Shown: one piece after another, positions 9,294-18,830 of the stretch
Numbering within the stretch: position 1 is the stretch's first letter
Layout: the number at the start of each line of letters is the position of its first letter
DNA from: Silene noctiflora
Taxonomy: Eukaryota > Streptophyta > Magnoliopsida > Caryophyllales > Caryophyllaceae
Assembly: GCA_009801015.1 (NCBI GenBank)
Contig: VHZZ01001985.1
Coordinates: 89,920 to 124,051, forward strand
Direction of reading: 5' to 3'
DNA length: 34,132 bases
Notes under the pieces: model-generated
Database searches by the model: none
Seen by the model: the letters and a program-made list of their open reading frames with translations, nothing else
What the model was told of the DNA's origin: nothing
Translations under genes and position numbers: made by a program

Positions 9294-9715
9294 GTAGGAT
9301 AGTCAGTTAAACTGTCCTACTCTTTTGAGTAGTGATGTTATTTACGCAGGATTTGTACAGTCAGTTAAACTGTGTATTTGTAAGAGTTGGACAGTCAGGT
9401 AAACTGTGCATTTGTTGTTGGCTAGTCGAATATATGATGGTAGTATCAGTTAAATACTATCGGAATGAATTAGTGCCACCCTTCGGATGTTTGGTCTATT
9501 TTCGGGGGTGGCCAGTTTGTCAGTTAAACGTTCTGGGTCCCGAGTGTCGTTCGATGTACAGTTAATGCATCGAGAGGTCTGGCCAGGTCTTAGGCATATA
9601 GGCAGTGGTGATACGCTATACATAGTACCGTGGAGTATCATTTAAATACTTCACAATCGATGGAGACGTTAGTTAAACGCTCTGTCAGCTAGAGTCGTCA
9701 GTTAAACGTTCTAGC
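9294..9715 (+). repeat. Nine hairpins with constant loop CAGTTAA and different stems
   Basis: Hairpins lie at 9294-9320, 9354-9376, 9391-9407, 9438-9462, 9512-9536, 9550-9574, 9630-9654, 9661-9684 and 9688-9715. The loop is CAGTTAA in six, and CAGGTAA, CATTTAA or TAGTTAA in the others. The stems differ: GTAGGATAGT/ACTGTCCTAC in the first, TGGTAGTAT/ATACTATCG in the fourth, TTCGATGTA/TGCATCGAG in the sixth, GTGGAGTAT/ATACTTCAC in the seventh. G-T pairs are counted as paired. The fifth, eighth and ninth need a bulge or internal loop. The array sits in the LTR downstream of its TATA box, so it would be transcribed. Confidence 0.85.
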
Positions 9716-10599
9716 GGCGTTCGCTCTATTCGCTATGCTTTGATGCTAGCATTGTGCCTTATATTGTAGTGGATCGCGTGCTATTTGGTTTGTAAGTGTC
9801 CATGGTATAGTAGTCGCATAAAGTCTGGGTTGCATGTTTGTGTCCGTTTTAGATTGATGAAAGACATGGTAAGTTTTGGTTTCATGTCATGAGTATATAT
9901 GGTCTCACATGTTTACTGATTTCCCATTTTAATTGTTGTTGATTATTGGTTACATTCAACTGTTGTAAACATGACTGGGAGAATTCTCATGTTGTTTAGA
10001 TGATCTGCTGTTTGGATGATATCTTTCTGGGAAGTACTATGAGGCGAAATGAATAAATTTCTTAGGAGTTTGTTTCATGTTTTGAGAATCTTTGAATAAT
10101 GTATTAGTTTGGTTTTGGAGTTTGGTAGCGAACCGGATTGGTCAGCTGTGTCCGCCACCTTGACCCTTTTATCAATGTTATACTATGATTTATCAATTAT
10201 TTTACGTTTTTCCTTTGTTTTATAATCCGGGTTGTTGCATTTATATTATTGAAACTGACCGTTGTGGTTATGTGTAAATTGACACCTATTTCCGGGGTGG
10301 CCTCTGTCGATCCATATATTATTTCCGATCACATGGGGAGTAGGTAATGTAAAAGTTGATTTGGTGTCACGCGGGAGATGGGACGAACCTCGGACTTGGA
10401 GTCGAGTCGAGGAGATAACATAGTTTTTAGCCGAGTTGTATTTATAGAATCCACTTGTTATTTATTTATCCTGTATGTAATCACTAAATAACGTATTTAT
10501 CTTAATTTTTTATTAATTGCAACTCTGATTCACCACCTAGGGAAACCGAGATGGTAACATCCTCCTATTGCCTTGGCCGGGCAAGAAAGGGATGTTACA

Positions 10600-11455
10600 C
10601 ACTAAGGCATCACAAATTATATGGGAAATTGGAGAAGTGTTCATATATGCAGAAGGAAGTTAAATTTCTGGGATTTGTAATTTCTGATCAAGGAATTTCA
10701 ATTTACCAAGGGAAATATCAAGCAATTGAAACCCGACCTGTTCGTAAAAGCATTACAAAAGTAAGGAGTTTTCATGGCTAAGCATATTTTTATAGGAGGT
10801 TCATTCGGAAGTTTTAGTTCTATTATTGCTCCAATTACTGAGTGCATGGAAAAAAGGAGAATTGAAGTGGAATGAAAGGGCTGAAAATTCATTTAACACA
10901 ATTAAGAAATTATTGTGTGAGTCCTCTATATTGATTCTACTAGATTTTAACAAATTATTTAAAGTTGAGTGTGATGCTAGTGGAATTGGCATAGGAGTTG
11001 TGTTGCTGCAAGAGCATAAACCAGTAGCCTACTTCAGTGAGAAACTCAATGGAGCCAAGCTGAACTACTAAACATATAACAAGGAGTTCTATGCAATTGT
11101 CAGCGCCTTGATTCATTGGAGCCATTATCTAAAACCTAAAACTTGTATGTTGGATTCAGATTATTAAGCACGGAAATATATCAATGGTCAGCATAAGCTC
11201 AACCCAAGGCATGGTAAATGGGTGGAGTTTTTACAATCATTCTCATTGTGCAGCAAGTACATAAACGGAAAGGACAATGTTGTTGCCGATTTACTGTCAA
11301 GAAGATTTGTCATGGTGAGTTTCATAGAACAAAGGGTACTGTGGTTTGAGTTCTTGAAGGAACTAAAACCAAGGGATCCTAAACAAGAACGAGTTGAGGC
11401 CCCTCAGCAAGAACCAAGTCCAAGGCTCCTCCTGGTAAAAATTGTGAAGGATTAA
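10600..11455 (+). pseudogene. Ty3/gypsy RT end and RNase H fragment (possibly CRM/Reina-like)
   Basis: Directly after the LTR, RT coding resumes with LRHHKLYGKLEKCSYMQKEV and KFLGFVISDQGIS, the end of the palm and thumb of a different Ty3/gypsy element. A stop follows near 10779. RNase H appears as FKVECDASGIGIGVVLLQ and KPVAYFSEKLNGAKLNY, a TAA, then FYAIVSALIHWSHYL. It ends with YINGKDNVVADLLSRR (about 11260-11310). At least three stops or shifts break the frame. The final motif and the HKLYGKLEKC stretch suggest the Reina or CRM branch, but the fragment is short. The upstream half of its RT is not found in the window. Confidence 0.8.
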
Positions 11456-11798
11456 CACTCAACTCAGCTTAACTAGTACCTTATGAGCAACTTTGTCCAT
11501 AACAATTAAGGCCAATTCCAAAAGGTCAATAAATTAGCTTAAGGATCAAAACAACAGGTCAGGAAAGGTACATGATCAGCTTAGAATGTGGATCTGTTTT
11601 CTTCTTTCCTCTTTTGGTCAGGCCAGCTCCATGTGACTTATGAGGAATTGGGGTTAAAGAACTCAATTAAAGTAGTAAATTGGGGTCGAACGCGAGGATG
11701 GAGTGGATCGATTCTTAGCTTTCTTGAATTGAAGTTTAGTCTAGAATAAGATTTGTATTATTGATTATTAAATTAAGTGTGAATTAATAAACTAGAAT
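11456..11798. other. Non-coding sequence, probably old LTR retroelement
   Basis: No gene is seen. The segment GGGGTCGAACGCGAGGATGG near 11683-11702 resembles GAGTCGAATCCACAGGGAG at 12253-12271, a motif found near LTR/leader borders of plant elements. The same host sequence probably continues at 15448, beyond the solo LTR. Confidence 0.4.
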
Positions 11799-11830
11799 GC
11801 GACTGTAATACTCGTGTTTTCCTAAGGATT

Positions 11831-11969
11831 CACTCGGCCGAGTGGGTGACCTAATGAGACCTGGAATTGTGGCACTGGACCTTGATTTGAGTCACTCGAT
11901 CGAGTGGCTGGTGCACTCGACCTAGTGGATTCCACTCGACCGAGTTCCATCGAGCACTCAACCGAGTGC
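11831..11969. repeat. ACTCG-NN-CGAGT array near the LTR start
   Basis: Dyads such as CACTCGGCCGAGTG, CACTCGATCGAGTG, CACTCGACCTAGTG and CACTCGACCGAGT begin about 27 bases inside the LTR. The position matches that of the array in the solo LTR at 22275-25113, read from its own 5' end. Confidence 0.8.
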
Positions 11970-12328
11970 TTTCGCTGTCTTTGTTTTAAGCATAAAAGCA
12001 ATGTGGAGCTTATCTCTTTTGACCTCTTCTTTTTCAGTTTTGATCTCTCATTTCCACCTACCATATTATCTTGAACACTCCAAAAATCCCCGAATAATCT
12101 CCTCACCTTATCCTCTTAGATTCTCACCATACCTTAAAATTTTGATCCTCAAATCTTGTCCTTGTTCATTTATTATCATTTGTAAGTGAAGAGGTCTTCG
12201 CCAACCTATCAAAAAAAATTCCCTAGCAACACAAATTAATGTATTATTTAGGAGTCGAATCCACAGGGAGTACGGTGGTTGTTAAAAGTTGTGATGGATT
12301 GAATTTTATCTCGGTCGGTCACGAATTA

Positions 12329-13138
12329 NNNNNNNNNNNNNNNNNNNNNNNNNNNNNNNNNNNNNNNNNNNNNNNNNNNNNNNNNNNNNNNNNNNNNNNN
12401 NNNNNNNNNNNNNNNNNNNNNNNNNNNNNNNNNNNNNNNNNNNNNNNNNNNNNNNNNNNNNNNNNNNNNNNNNNNNNNNNNNNNNNNNNNNNNNNNNNNN
12501 NNNNNNNNNNNNNNNNNNNNNNNNNNNNNNNNNNNNNNNNNNNNNNNNNNNNNNNNNNNNNNNNNNNNNNNNNNNNNNNNNNNNNNNNNNNNNNNNNNNN
12601 NNNNNNNNNNNNNNNNNNNNNNNNNNNNNNNNNNNNNNNNNNNNNNNNNNNNNNNNNNNNNNNNNNNNNNNNNNNNNNNNNNNNNNNNNNNNNNNNNNNN
12701 NNNNNNNNNNNNNNNNNNNNNNNNNNNNNNNNNNNNNNNNNNNNNNNNNNNNNNNNNNNNNNNNNNNNNNNNNNNNNNNNNNNNNNNNNNNNNNNNNNNN
12801 NNNNNNNNNNNNNNNNNNNNNNNNNNNNNNNNNNNNNNNNNNNNNNNNNNNNNNNNNNNNNNNNNNNNNNNNNNNNNNNNNNNNNNNNNNNNNNNNNNNN
12901 NNNNNNNNNNNNNNNNNNNNNNNNNNNNNNNNNNNNNNNNNNNNNNNNNNNNNNNNNNNNNNNNNNNNNNNNNNNNNNNNNNNNNNNNNNNNNNNNNNNN
13001 NNNNNNNNNNNNNNNNNNNNNNNNNNNNNNNNNNNNNNNNNNNNNNNNNNNNNNNNNNNNNNNNNNNNNNNNNNNNNNNNNNNNNNNNNNNNNNNNNNNN
13101 NNNNNNNNNNNNNNNNNNNNNNNNNNNNNNNNNNNNNN
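12329..13138. other. Assembly gap (810 N)
   Basis: Unknown bases lie inside the nested insertion. Open frames drawn across the gap are artefacts. Confidence 0.98.
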
Positions 13139-13425
13139 ATAACAACTTGTTTTATTTATCAATTATACATGACTCCCCTAATCCCTAGATTAGGAATTCT
13201 AGCTACTCATATGAAAGGAATAACAAATGTAAATGCTAAGTGAAAATAAACATGCAAGCATAATGTAAAACTATAATGTAGAATGAAACTTGTAAATGAA
13301 ATATAACTACAAAATAAACAACATAAATAAAATTAAAACTAAAAAGGGTTACCGTAAATGGAAATGATGAACAATACAAGATGAGATAAATTGAAATGTA
13401 ACTTGAATAACTTGAACTTGATAAA

Positions 13426-13546
13426 AGAAATGTTTGTAATAAAAATGAAATACTAATCTATACTAATCTAAACTAAACTAAACTANAGAAATGTTTGTAA
13501 TAAAAATGAAATACTAATCTATACTAATCTAAACTAAACTAAACTA
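13426..13546. other. 60-bp direct repeat flanking a single N
   Basis: Bases 13426-13485 and 13487-13546 are identical and separated only by N at 13486. This is what two overlapping contig ends look like when joined without merging, so the duplication is probably not real. Confidence 0.8.
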
Positions 13547-13621
13547 AACTAACTACTATTATTTAGAGAGAATAATATGAATAATGTGTGTAAGAAGTGG
13601 AGTAAAAATGCTTGGATGAGG

Positions 13622-13639
13622 CCTCCTATTTATAGGAGG
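13622..13639 (-). promoter_or_regulatory. TATA box inside a perfect dyad
   Basis: CCTCCTAT-TT-ATAGGAGG has two perfect 8-base arms. On the minus strand it contains CTATAAATAGG, a good TATA box for the LTR-like element. Confidence 0.6.
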
Positions 13640-13674
13640 AGGAGCTTGAAACGGTCGTGACTAGGGAGCTATGG

Positions 13675-13689
13675 CCCCGATGATCGGGG
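13675..13689. other. GC-rich dyad CCCCGAT-G-ATCGGGG
   Basis: This perfect 7-bp palindrome with a one-base centre lies about 35 bases upstream of the TATA dyad when read on the minus strand, so in the LTR's U3. Confidence 0.7.
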
Positions 13690-16313
13690 TCGTGGCTTTC
13701 TAGCCCGGACACCTTAATTCCTCACTTAAATGCTATGAAATCCAATGTTTGCGGTTTAATGCCTCTTTAAGCGTCCGATTAAAAGCTTCAATATTAGCAT
13801 CCAAAGTCTCCACCTAATTTGGACTTGAATTTGGACTTTACTTTGCATTTAACTTCATTTGCATTTTTATTCTTTGATCCAAAGTTATTTCCATGAAAAA
13901 TCCATGCAACATCTACACTTAGTCAAACACTTGCTCATGACTTTGCCCTTGTACTCTAGCTTGCATATTTAGTAGAATTTAGCTCCTAAAAGCTTAAATA
14001 TCTACAAAACATGTCAAAACAAGCAAATGCAACTAGAATAACAATATTAGCTCAAAAACACTATGATAAGTGCTAAATGGCATGAAAACTAGAGCTAATA
14101 TGAGGGGTTAAAGTATATAAATTAAGCACTTATCAGTAAGTATAATGTCCTTCTCTTTTTCCTCTTGTCTTAGTTAATAAACCCTAATTCTTGATGGGTT
14201 ATCTTATGGGATTTAATTAGGGTTTGGACTAATTAATAAGGGGGTGAATTAGAGGTTTAATTAGTATTATTGTTGTAGTATTATGTTGTGATAGTTAGTC
14301 ATAAATTGTGTAGGAGGAGACTTTATTGAGGAGCCCTTATAGCTTGGTTGGTTGATTGGTGAAGGTTAGCAAGAGGTCTGGATACCCTACTTAACTTTGA
14401 TATTATGCGTGTTTGTTTATACATTATTTATCATGAATTGCATAATCCATATAGAAATGTCATGATAACTTATTCATGTTGATATTTGGATAAGTGAATT
14501 GGTATTTTGACATCATTCATTGCATTACAACATGTATTTGGATGGTTTGGTAATAAAAGGGATTGTTCTTCTTAAGCATGTGAAATCTTATCTTAAGATG
14601 GTTTATTGTTGGTAAGACTTAGTTGCCATGCTTGCATATTTAATTCAATTGTGATTGTTGGAGGTGTTGGATGGAGGTGGTGGATTGCGATACGTGGTTG
14701 TTGAGGAGACGTAATACTGTTGGGAGACCGTCATACGCTCGAGGCGCCCCTTGAAGCTTCCTAATCCAAGAGGGATGTTCACATTAATGGCTTGAGTTAT
14801 GAAGGAACACGTGTGGTTAAGACACGTTGTCTAGCAGAGGTCCGGTTAGCGCCCGGGCCCGGAACAACGTGTGTGTCCCGAGTACCTTTGTTTACAGGCT
14901 GCGGTCCGGTGTTTTGGTGGCGGCGTTGCGATGCCGTCACCGGGTTTGGTCTAGGTGATTTTTGGAGTTGGAGGACATGTATTATTTCTTATCATTCCAT
15001 TGCATATTCATTAGCATTTCACATTCATAGTACATTAATGAGCATTTATATATCATGGCTAACCGAAGTATTTTTCAAATATTTGTGGTGAACCATATGA
15101 TGATTTCCGCTCATATGGGGAGTAGTGGATTGACAGGTAGCTTTGCATATACTAGCATGGAGGCTTGAGAGCGGTCCTCGTTTAGCGTGTCACCACTTTG
15201 TTATCTAGTTTTTAACTATCACTAGACTCCATTTATTTCGATTTGGTTGTATCCTTGGGATTATTGTTGTAATCCCTTAACTTGTAACTCATCCTTTAAA
15301 TACAATTTATTTATCTTATTTTACTTGTCGTAAATTGCTTTACTTCGTTTGATCGCACTACAAGCTTGGGAAACCAAGACTTGTAGCACTTCCATGGGTT
15401 GGGGTGGCCTTGAGGAAGGTCCCGACTTATGGGGGTGTTAAAGTGACTAAGTGAGACTAATTATGATAATAAAAGATGAGATTTAACAAGTTGGAAAAAT
15501 ACTAGGGTTATGAATTTACCATTGTTGAAAGGTAGAGCCTTTAGCAAAATTAGCACTAGATTGTTTAGGTGAGTCTCACCTTTCGATTAGACATGGTTCC
15601 TATGTCGAGTCCAATTAAGCTTTTGTCTCTATTAGTCCTACCTCATCAATTATGCAAACATCTTAACACAAGTTCTAAGCTTTCACTTAAGAACAAGTAA
15701 ATAATATTGAAGAAATACCCAACATTCGTTGAGGCATTTCGTCAAACAATACACATGCATAAGATTGAAAGAACAACCCCCAAACAATTTAGCAATCAAT
15801 TAAACATCAAAACCTACCATTTAACCCATAATAGATACCCCCTAACGCTAGAAGAGGATATATTCACACATACTAACAATTAGAAGAGTAAACACATAGA
15901 GATTGGTTATAAATACAAAGGCAAACATAAAGATCTAAGATAGATTCCATTAATTCCAACATAAATGAAATTAAAACAAGATTAAGAAATAAAGGAGTGA
16001 GAAGTTATTCCAACGAAGTATAAAAGAGAAAACTTGGATTGATTTATGGAGAATTTCTTCAAACCTTCGAATACAATCGAAAACTACAAGTGTAACTAAT
16101 GAACTAAAGTTTATCTAGGCTAATTAATTGAGTAATTATGTTTAAAACAAGGAAAGATTAGTGCTTGATTAGGGAAAGATTAAACTTAAGCAAAGTGTTT
16201 CTCTATTTAGGGTTATTTCCTCTACAAATTATTCAAGGGAGTATATATTGTGTTCTCCAAGACTAGGTCATTAAACATAGGGGAGGTCAAAAATGCGGAG
16301 GAGGAGAACCAGA

Positions 16314-16447
16314 CTGTGGACCGTCCGACAGTCCAATGACAGTATGGGAGCCCGCTGTAACTTTTACTTAATTTTGATCTTGACTTGGACTTGGGAGGGA
16401 TCTGAAACGGTGGACCGTCCGACGCTCAAATGACAGTATGGCAGCCG
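16314..16447. repeat. Direct repeat GGACCGTCCGAC...CAATGACAGTATGG
   Basis: Two units of about 38 bases (16314-16351 and 16409-16447) share GTGGACCGTCCGAC and AATGACAGTATGG with a few changes. GGACCGTCC is nearly self-complementary. It is another GC-rich short repeat in an otherwise AT-rich LTR-like region. Confidence 0.72.
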
Positions 16448-17254
16448 ACGATCATGAGGAGTCCCATACGGTGGGCCTGCCGCCGGCCGACCACCCCACT
16501 CCTTTTTCCTTCATGCTTCCTAACTTCAATTCTTGCTTCACTCATGTTGCTTTTCCTCCTTGTTCATTTAATACCTACAATTCAAAGTCAATGGAGGTAA
16601 AAGCCGACAAAGAGGCAAAATGGCAAACAAAACGGTCTAAAAATACGTAAAATAGGATCAAAATGCATGAAGGAAGGGGATAATCGACCCTAAAATGGTA
16701 GACTTCACTCACAAACGAGGTAACTACCAGCCTTCTTAGTTTTTACTTCCTCTTAATTGCCTGAGCTAGCAAACAAGGACTGCTCTAGCTTTATTACTTT
16801 TTTTGTTTGTAGTTATTTTATTCGGTATCTTGTAAAGGCAAGGTAGCTGTTAAGCATGTCTTCTTTTGTANCAAAACTAAGGCCATTAGATCCTAATTTG
16901 TACATCCAAAAGTCTATATAAACCAAGGGAATTGTCGTAAGAAAACATATTATCAGTGAAATTGAAACCTAGTTTCTGAAATCAACTCTTAGTTATGTTC
17001 TTGAGTAAAACTTCTTTGCTTAGTGCTGGAAGTGTTATAATTCTTTTGATGTGTGCTTAGNATTTCACAAATCTTATGGCTTTGTGCTTTTATTAAGATC
17101 TATCTTTACCATTATTCCTTAAGTTTATATTCATTTCTTTATGAAACTTTGTCATATTATTTACCTGTTTAATTATCAAAGCCAACCGCTAGAAATTACA
17201 GTCCGGTAGTTGAATCACACGGTCAGACAAGAATCGCACGGTCTAATTTGTTGT

Positions 17255-17369
17255 GCGTCTAGTTTTTGTAAAACAAACATATCTCCCTCATTTCTTTTTT
17301 ATTTGGGGCGTGTGATCTACTGTTATAACCGTAAAAGAATATGTTATCACCTCCAACTACAATTATATC
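17255..17369. repeat. Dispersed segment, copy 2
   Basis: It matches 3850-3975: CTAGTTTTTGTAAAA, CATATCTCCCTCATTTCTT and ATCACCTCCAACTA are shared. Its right edge is cut by the start of the CACTA element. Confidence 0.65.
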
Positions 17370-18654
17370 CACTACACCAATTAACTGTTATAGCAACGGT
17401 TAAATAAGGTCAAATACCGTTTTTAAACAAAAAAGCGGAATCGTTCTAAAACCTACCGTTGTTAATTATTGACCACAGTTATGAACGAAATGAAACCGTT
17501 TTAAATAATTGAAACGGATAAAGATAACCCTAATAAAAGAAAAGACAACGGTTACACTCCCTTGTCAAATATAACACTGACAACGGTTTTACAGAACGAA
17601 AACCATTGTTAATATTTAAGAACGAATACACAACCGTTTCCTTTATTATATTGACAAAGTTTATTAATGAACAAACTCATTATTAAATATTAGGTATGAA
17701 ACTGTTATATTTTGTTATCAATCTCCAAAGGGGGAAAAAATCTTACAACGGTTTTTGTAAGACCGTTGTATATTCAATACATTTAACAACGGTTTCAACC
17801 GTTGTCAAAAATTACAATGACAACGGTTTTTCCTGAAGAAACAACCATTGATAAATATTAGTTACGACAACGGTTTTATTTCATTATCATTCTCCAATGG
17901 AGGGAAAAAACTTACTACAGTTTTTTGAGTTACAAAAACCGTTTTAAATTTAATACATTTGACAACGGTTCTCTTTCATTATCTTTATTTTTTGGCGGCA
18001 TGTATTAATTAGCATTGGAGGGAAAATATATCAATGGTTTGGTATTTAAACAAAACTGTTGTCAGTAGTTTTAGACAACGATTTTCTCAGAACGGTTATC
18101 GTTTTATTGTGTATTTATTTTTAAAAAAAATAGGATTTTTGCAGGTTGTAGCACCTGCTAAATATGCTATTTTTTCAGTAGCATTTCAACAGCTACATAC
18201 TACACTGCAAAATTCAATCCATCATAAAAAAATATACAGTATGATCAATTCAATCCAGCATCAAAATAATACACACAAAGATTAATTTAACCCAGCATCA
18301 AGATAATACGACAGGGTGATCAAAACTCAACACACATGGATCTATATATAAACATACATACATAATGAGCACAACGCACTAACGAGAAAACGGAAGTGAA
18401 AAAAATTATTTGGGCCACGGATCTCTAACCTCGTTGATATCATCTTTCGTGTATTCCGGCGCTCCGTTGTGTTTTAATGGAAACTGAAGTGAAAGAATAT
18501 ATGGAAATATACAAAATTAAACTCAAGCAAGTTAGTAATGCTGTAATATTTATTAAAACACACTAACCTTTGAAGGAATACAAATATTTAGCCTTGATAA
18601 TCAACAACATGGACCGAAAAACGAAAAATGCACATTGTTTACTGTTTGGCTGTT
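17370..18654 (-). mobile_element. CACTA (En/Spm-type) transposon remnant, 3' end
   Basis: The sequence begins CACTACACCAA at 17370, as CACTA elements do. The next 700 bases hold at least a dozen copies of ACAACGGTTTT or its complement in both directions (17390-18105), typical of the subterminal transposase-binding repeats of this superfamily. Read on the minus strand, a possible last coding exon lies at 18406-18483, so 17370 would be the 3' end. The other end is missing: from about 18655 the sequence is a Tat element leader. The 3-base target duplication could not be tested. Confidence 0.72.
18406..18483 (-). pseudogene. Possible last exon of the CACTA element protein
   Basis: The minus strand reads FPLKHNGAPEYTKDDINEV then RDPWPK and a TAA at 18406-18408. 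It is preceded by TTTCACTTCAG, a good intron acceptor. A possible donor, AAAG-GTTAGTG, lies near 18563. The upstream exon I can see is short and has a stop in the joining frame, so the gene is broken or the model is wrong. The acidic C-terminus and its placement before subterminal repeats fit a CACTA transposase-associated protein, but I do not recognise it with certainty. Confidence 0.35.
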
Positions 18655-18830
18655 GTGGACATAGGCCACCCGCACCGCGCGCACCCGTGCGTTGACGTTT
18701 GACGCGGCGATACTTCTCCCAGGGAACTTTGTGTTGCAAAAGCACGTCATGGGCCGTTACCAATTTGAAGGGAATTGAAACCGGTGAATTGTTTGGACAA
18801 ACTTGCATTTGTAGAGTAGCCGCCAATTTT
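18655..18830 (-). mobile_element. Tat element leader and primer region (minus strand)
   Basis: This stretch is the inverted counterpart of 25662-25840: both run from the LTR end ATTATCCACA through AAAATTGG and a GGCGACTC-like site. They then share CCATGACGTGCTTT and AGAAGTA-CGCCGC. The minus copy has GGCGGCTACTC in place of GGTGGCGACTC at the primer site. Similarity ends near 18655, where the CACTA remnant begins. Confidence 0.75.

Larger units (their letters stand above)
7994..10599 (+). mobile_element. 3' LTR of the Tekay/Del-like chromovirus (2606 bp)
   Basis: The LTR starts TGTAACACCCCTAATTTCC just after the polypurine tract and ends GGGATGTTACA at 10599. The ends TG and CA and the overall form fit chromovirus LTRs. 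A TATA box is at 8204-8211. The middle holds a tandem set of dyads (8841-9202) and a set of variable-stem hairpins (9294-9715). The bases after the end (CACTA, 10600-10604) would be the target duplication, but the matching left copy is lost. Beyond it another element's RT resumes, so this LTR was inserted inside that RT. Small open frames within the LTR are not supported as genes. Confidence 0.9.
12187..14135 (-). mobile_element. LTR-like insertion with TSD GTAAG (probable solo LTR)
   Basis: The insertion begins TGAAGAGGTC and ends CACTTATCA, and is flanked by identical GTAAG at 12182-12186 and 14136-14140. On the minus strand it starts TGATAAGTGC. That strand has a TATA box at 13628-13634 with a GC-rich dyad upstream, and ends with CTCCCTGTGGATTCGAC and GGTTGGCGAAG, which resemble plant LTR-end and primer-region motifs. 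About 810 bases are unknown (N), so the true content and length cannot be stated. No coding sequence is seen in the known part. Confidence 0.75.
11804..15442 (+). mobile_element. Solo LTR of chromovirus type, interrupted by a second element
   Basis: The left end is TGTAATACTCGTG and the right end GGGGGTGTTAAA, the latter one base away from the usual GTGTTACA. Five-base flanks are GCGAC (11799-11803) and GTGAC (15443-15447), a target duplication with one C-to-T difference. The last 60 bases match the ends of the LTRs at 4677 and 22275 read on the minus strand. An ACTCG array lies near the start and GC-rich hairpins lie near 14840-14945. The element at 12187-14135 interrupts it. No primer site or coding sequence follows, so it is a solo LTR. 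The 99-codon open frame at 14792 lies within it and is not supported as a gene. Confidence 0.82.
15448..17369. other. Non-coding, old LTR-like sequence
   Basis: No protein is supported. The stretch is AT-rich and carries a direct repeat at 16314-16447, a TATA-like CTATATAAACC near 16914, single Ns at 16871 and 17061, and the second copy of a dispersed segment at 17255-17369. The open frame at 16438-16650 covers part of the direct repeat and shows no recognisable domain. The left part probably continues the sequence seen at 11456-11798; the part from about 16730 looks like another LTR. I could not find clean ends for either. Confidence 0.4.

Noticed and set aside
9294-9715. CRISPR-like reading of the CAGTTAA array (constant unit, variable spacers)
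   Set aside because: The repeat is only 7-8 bases, spacing is irregular, and the variable parts pair with each other, which defines hairpins instead.
12239-13243. Long open frames across the 810-N gap
   Set aside because: They consist almost wholly of unknown residues; the same holds for 23324-23995 and 23432-23950.
14792-15091. 99-codon plus-strand open frame
   Set aside because: It lies inside a solo LTR, in its GC-rich hairpin region, and shows no domain.
16438-16650. 70-codon open frame starting MAADDHEE
   Set aside because: It overlaps a direct repeat in LTR-like sequence, with no recognisable domain.
18563-18826. 87-codon minus-strand open frame beginning MAATLQMQV
   Set aside because: It joins Tat leader sequence to part of the CACTA remnant; the aligned plus-strand leader has no equivalent frame.
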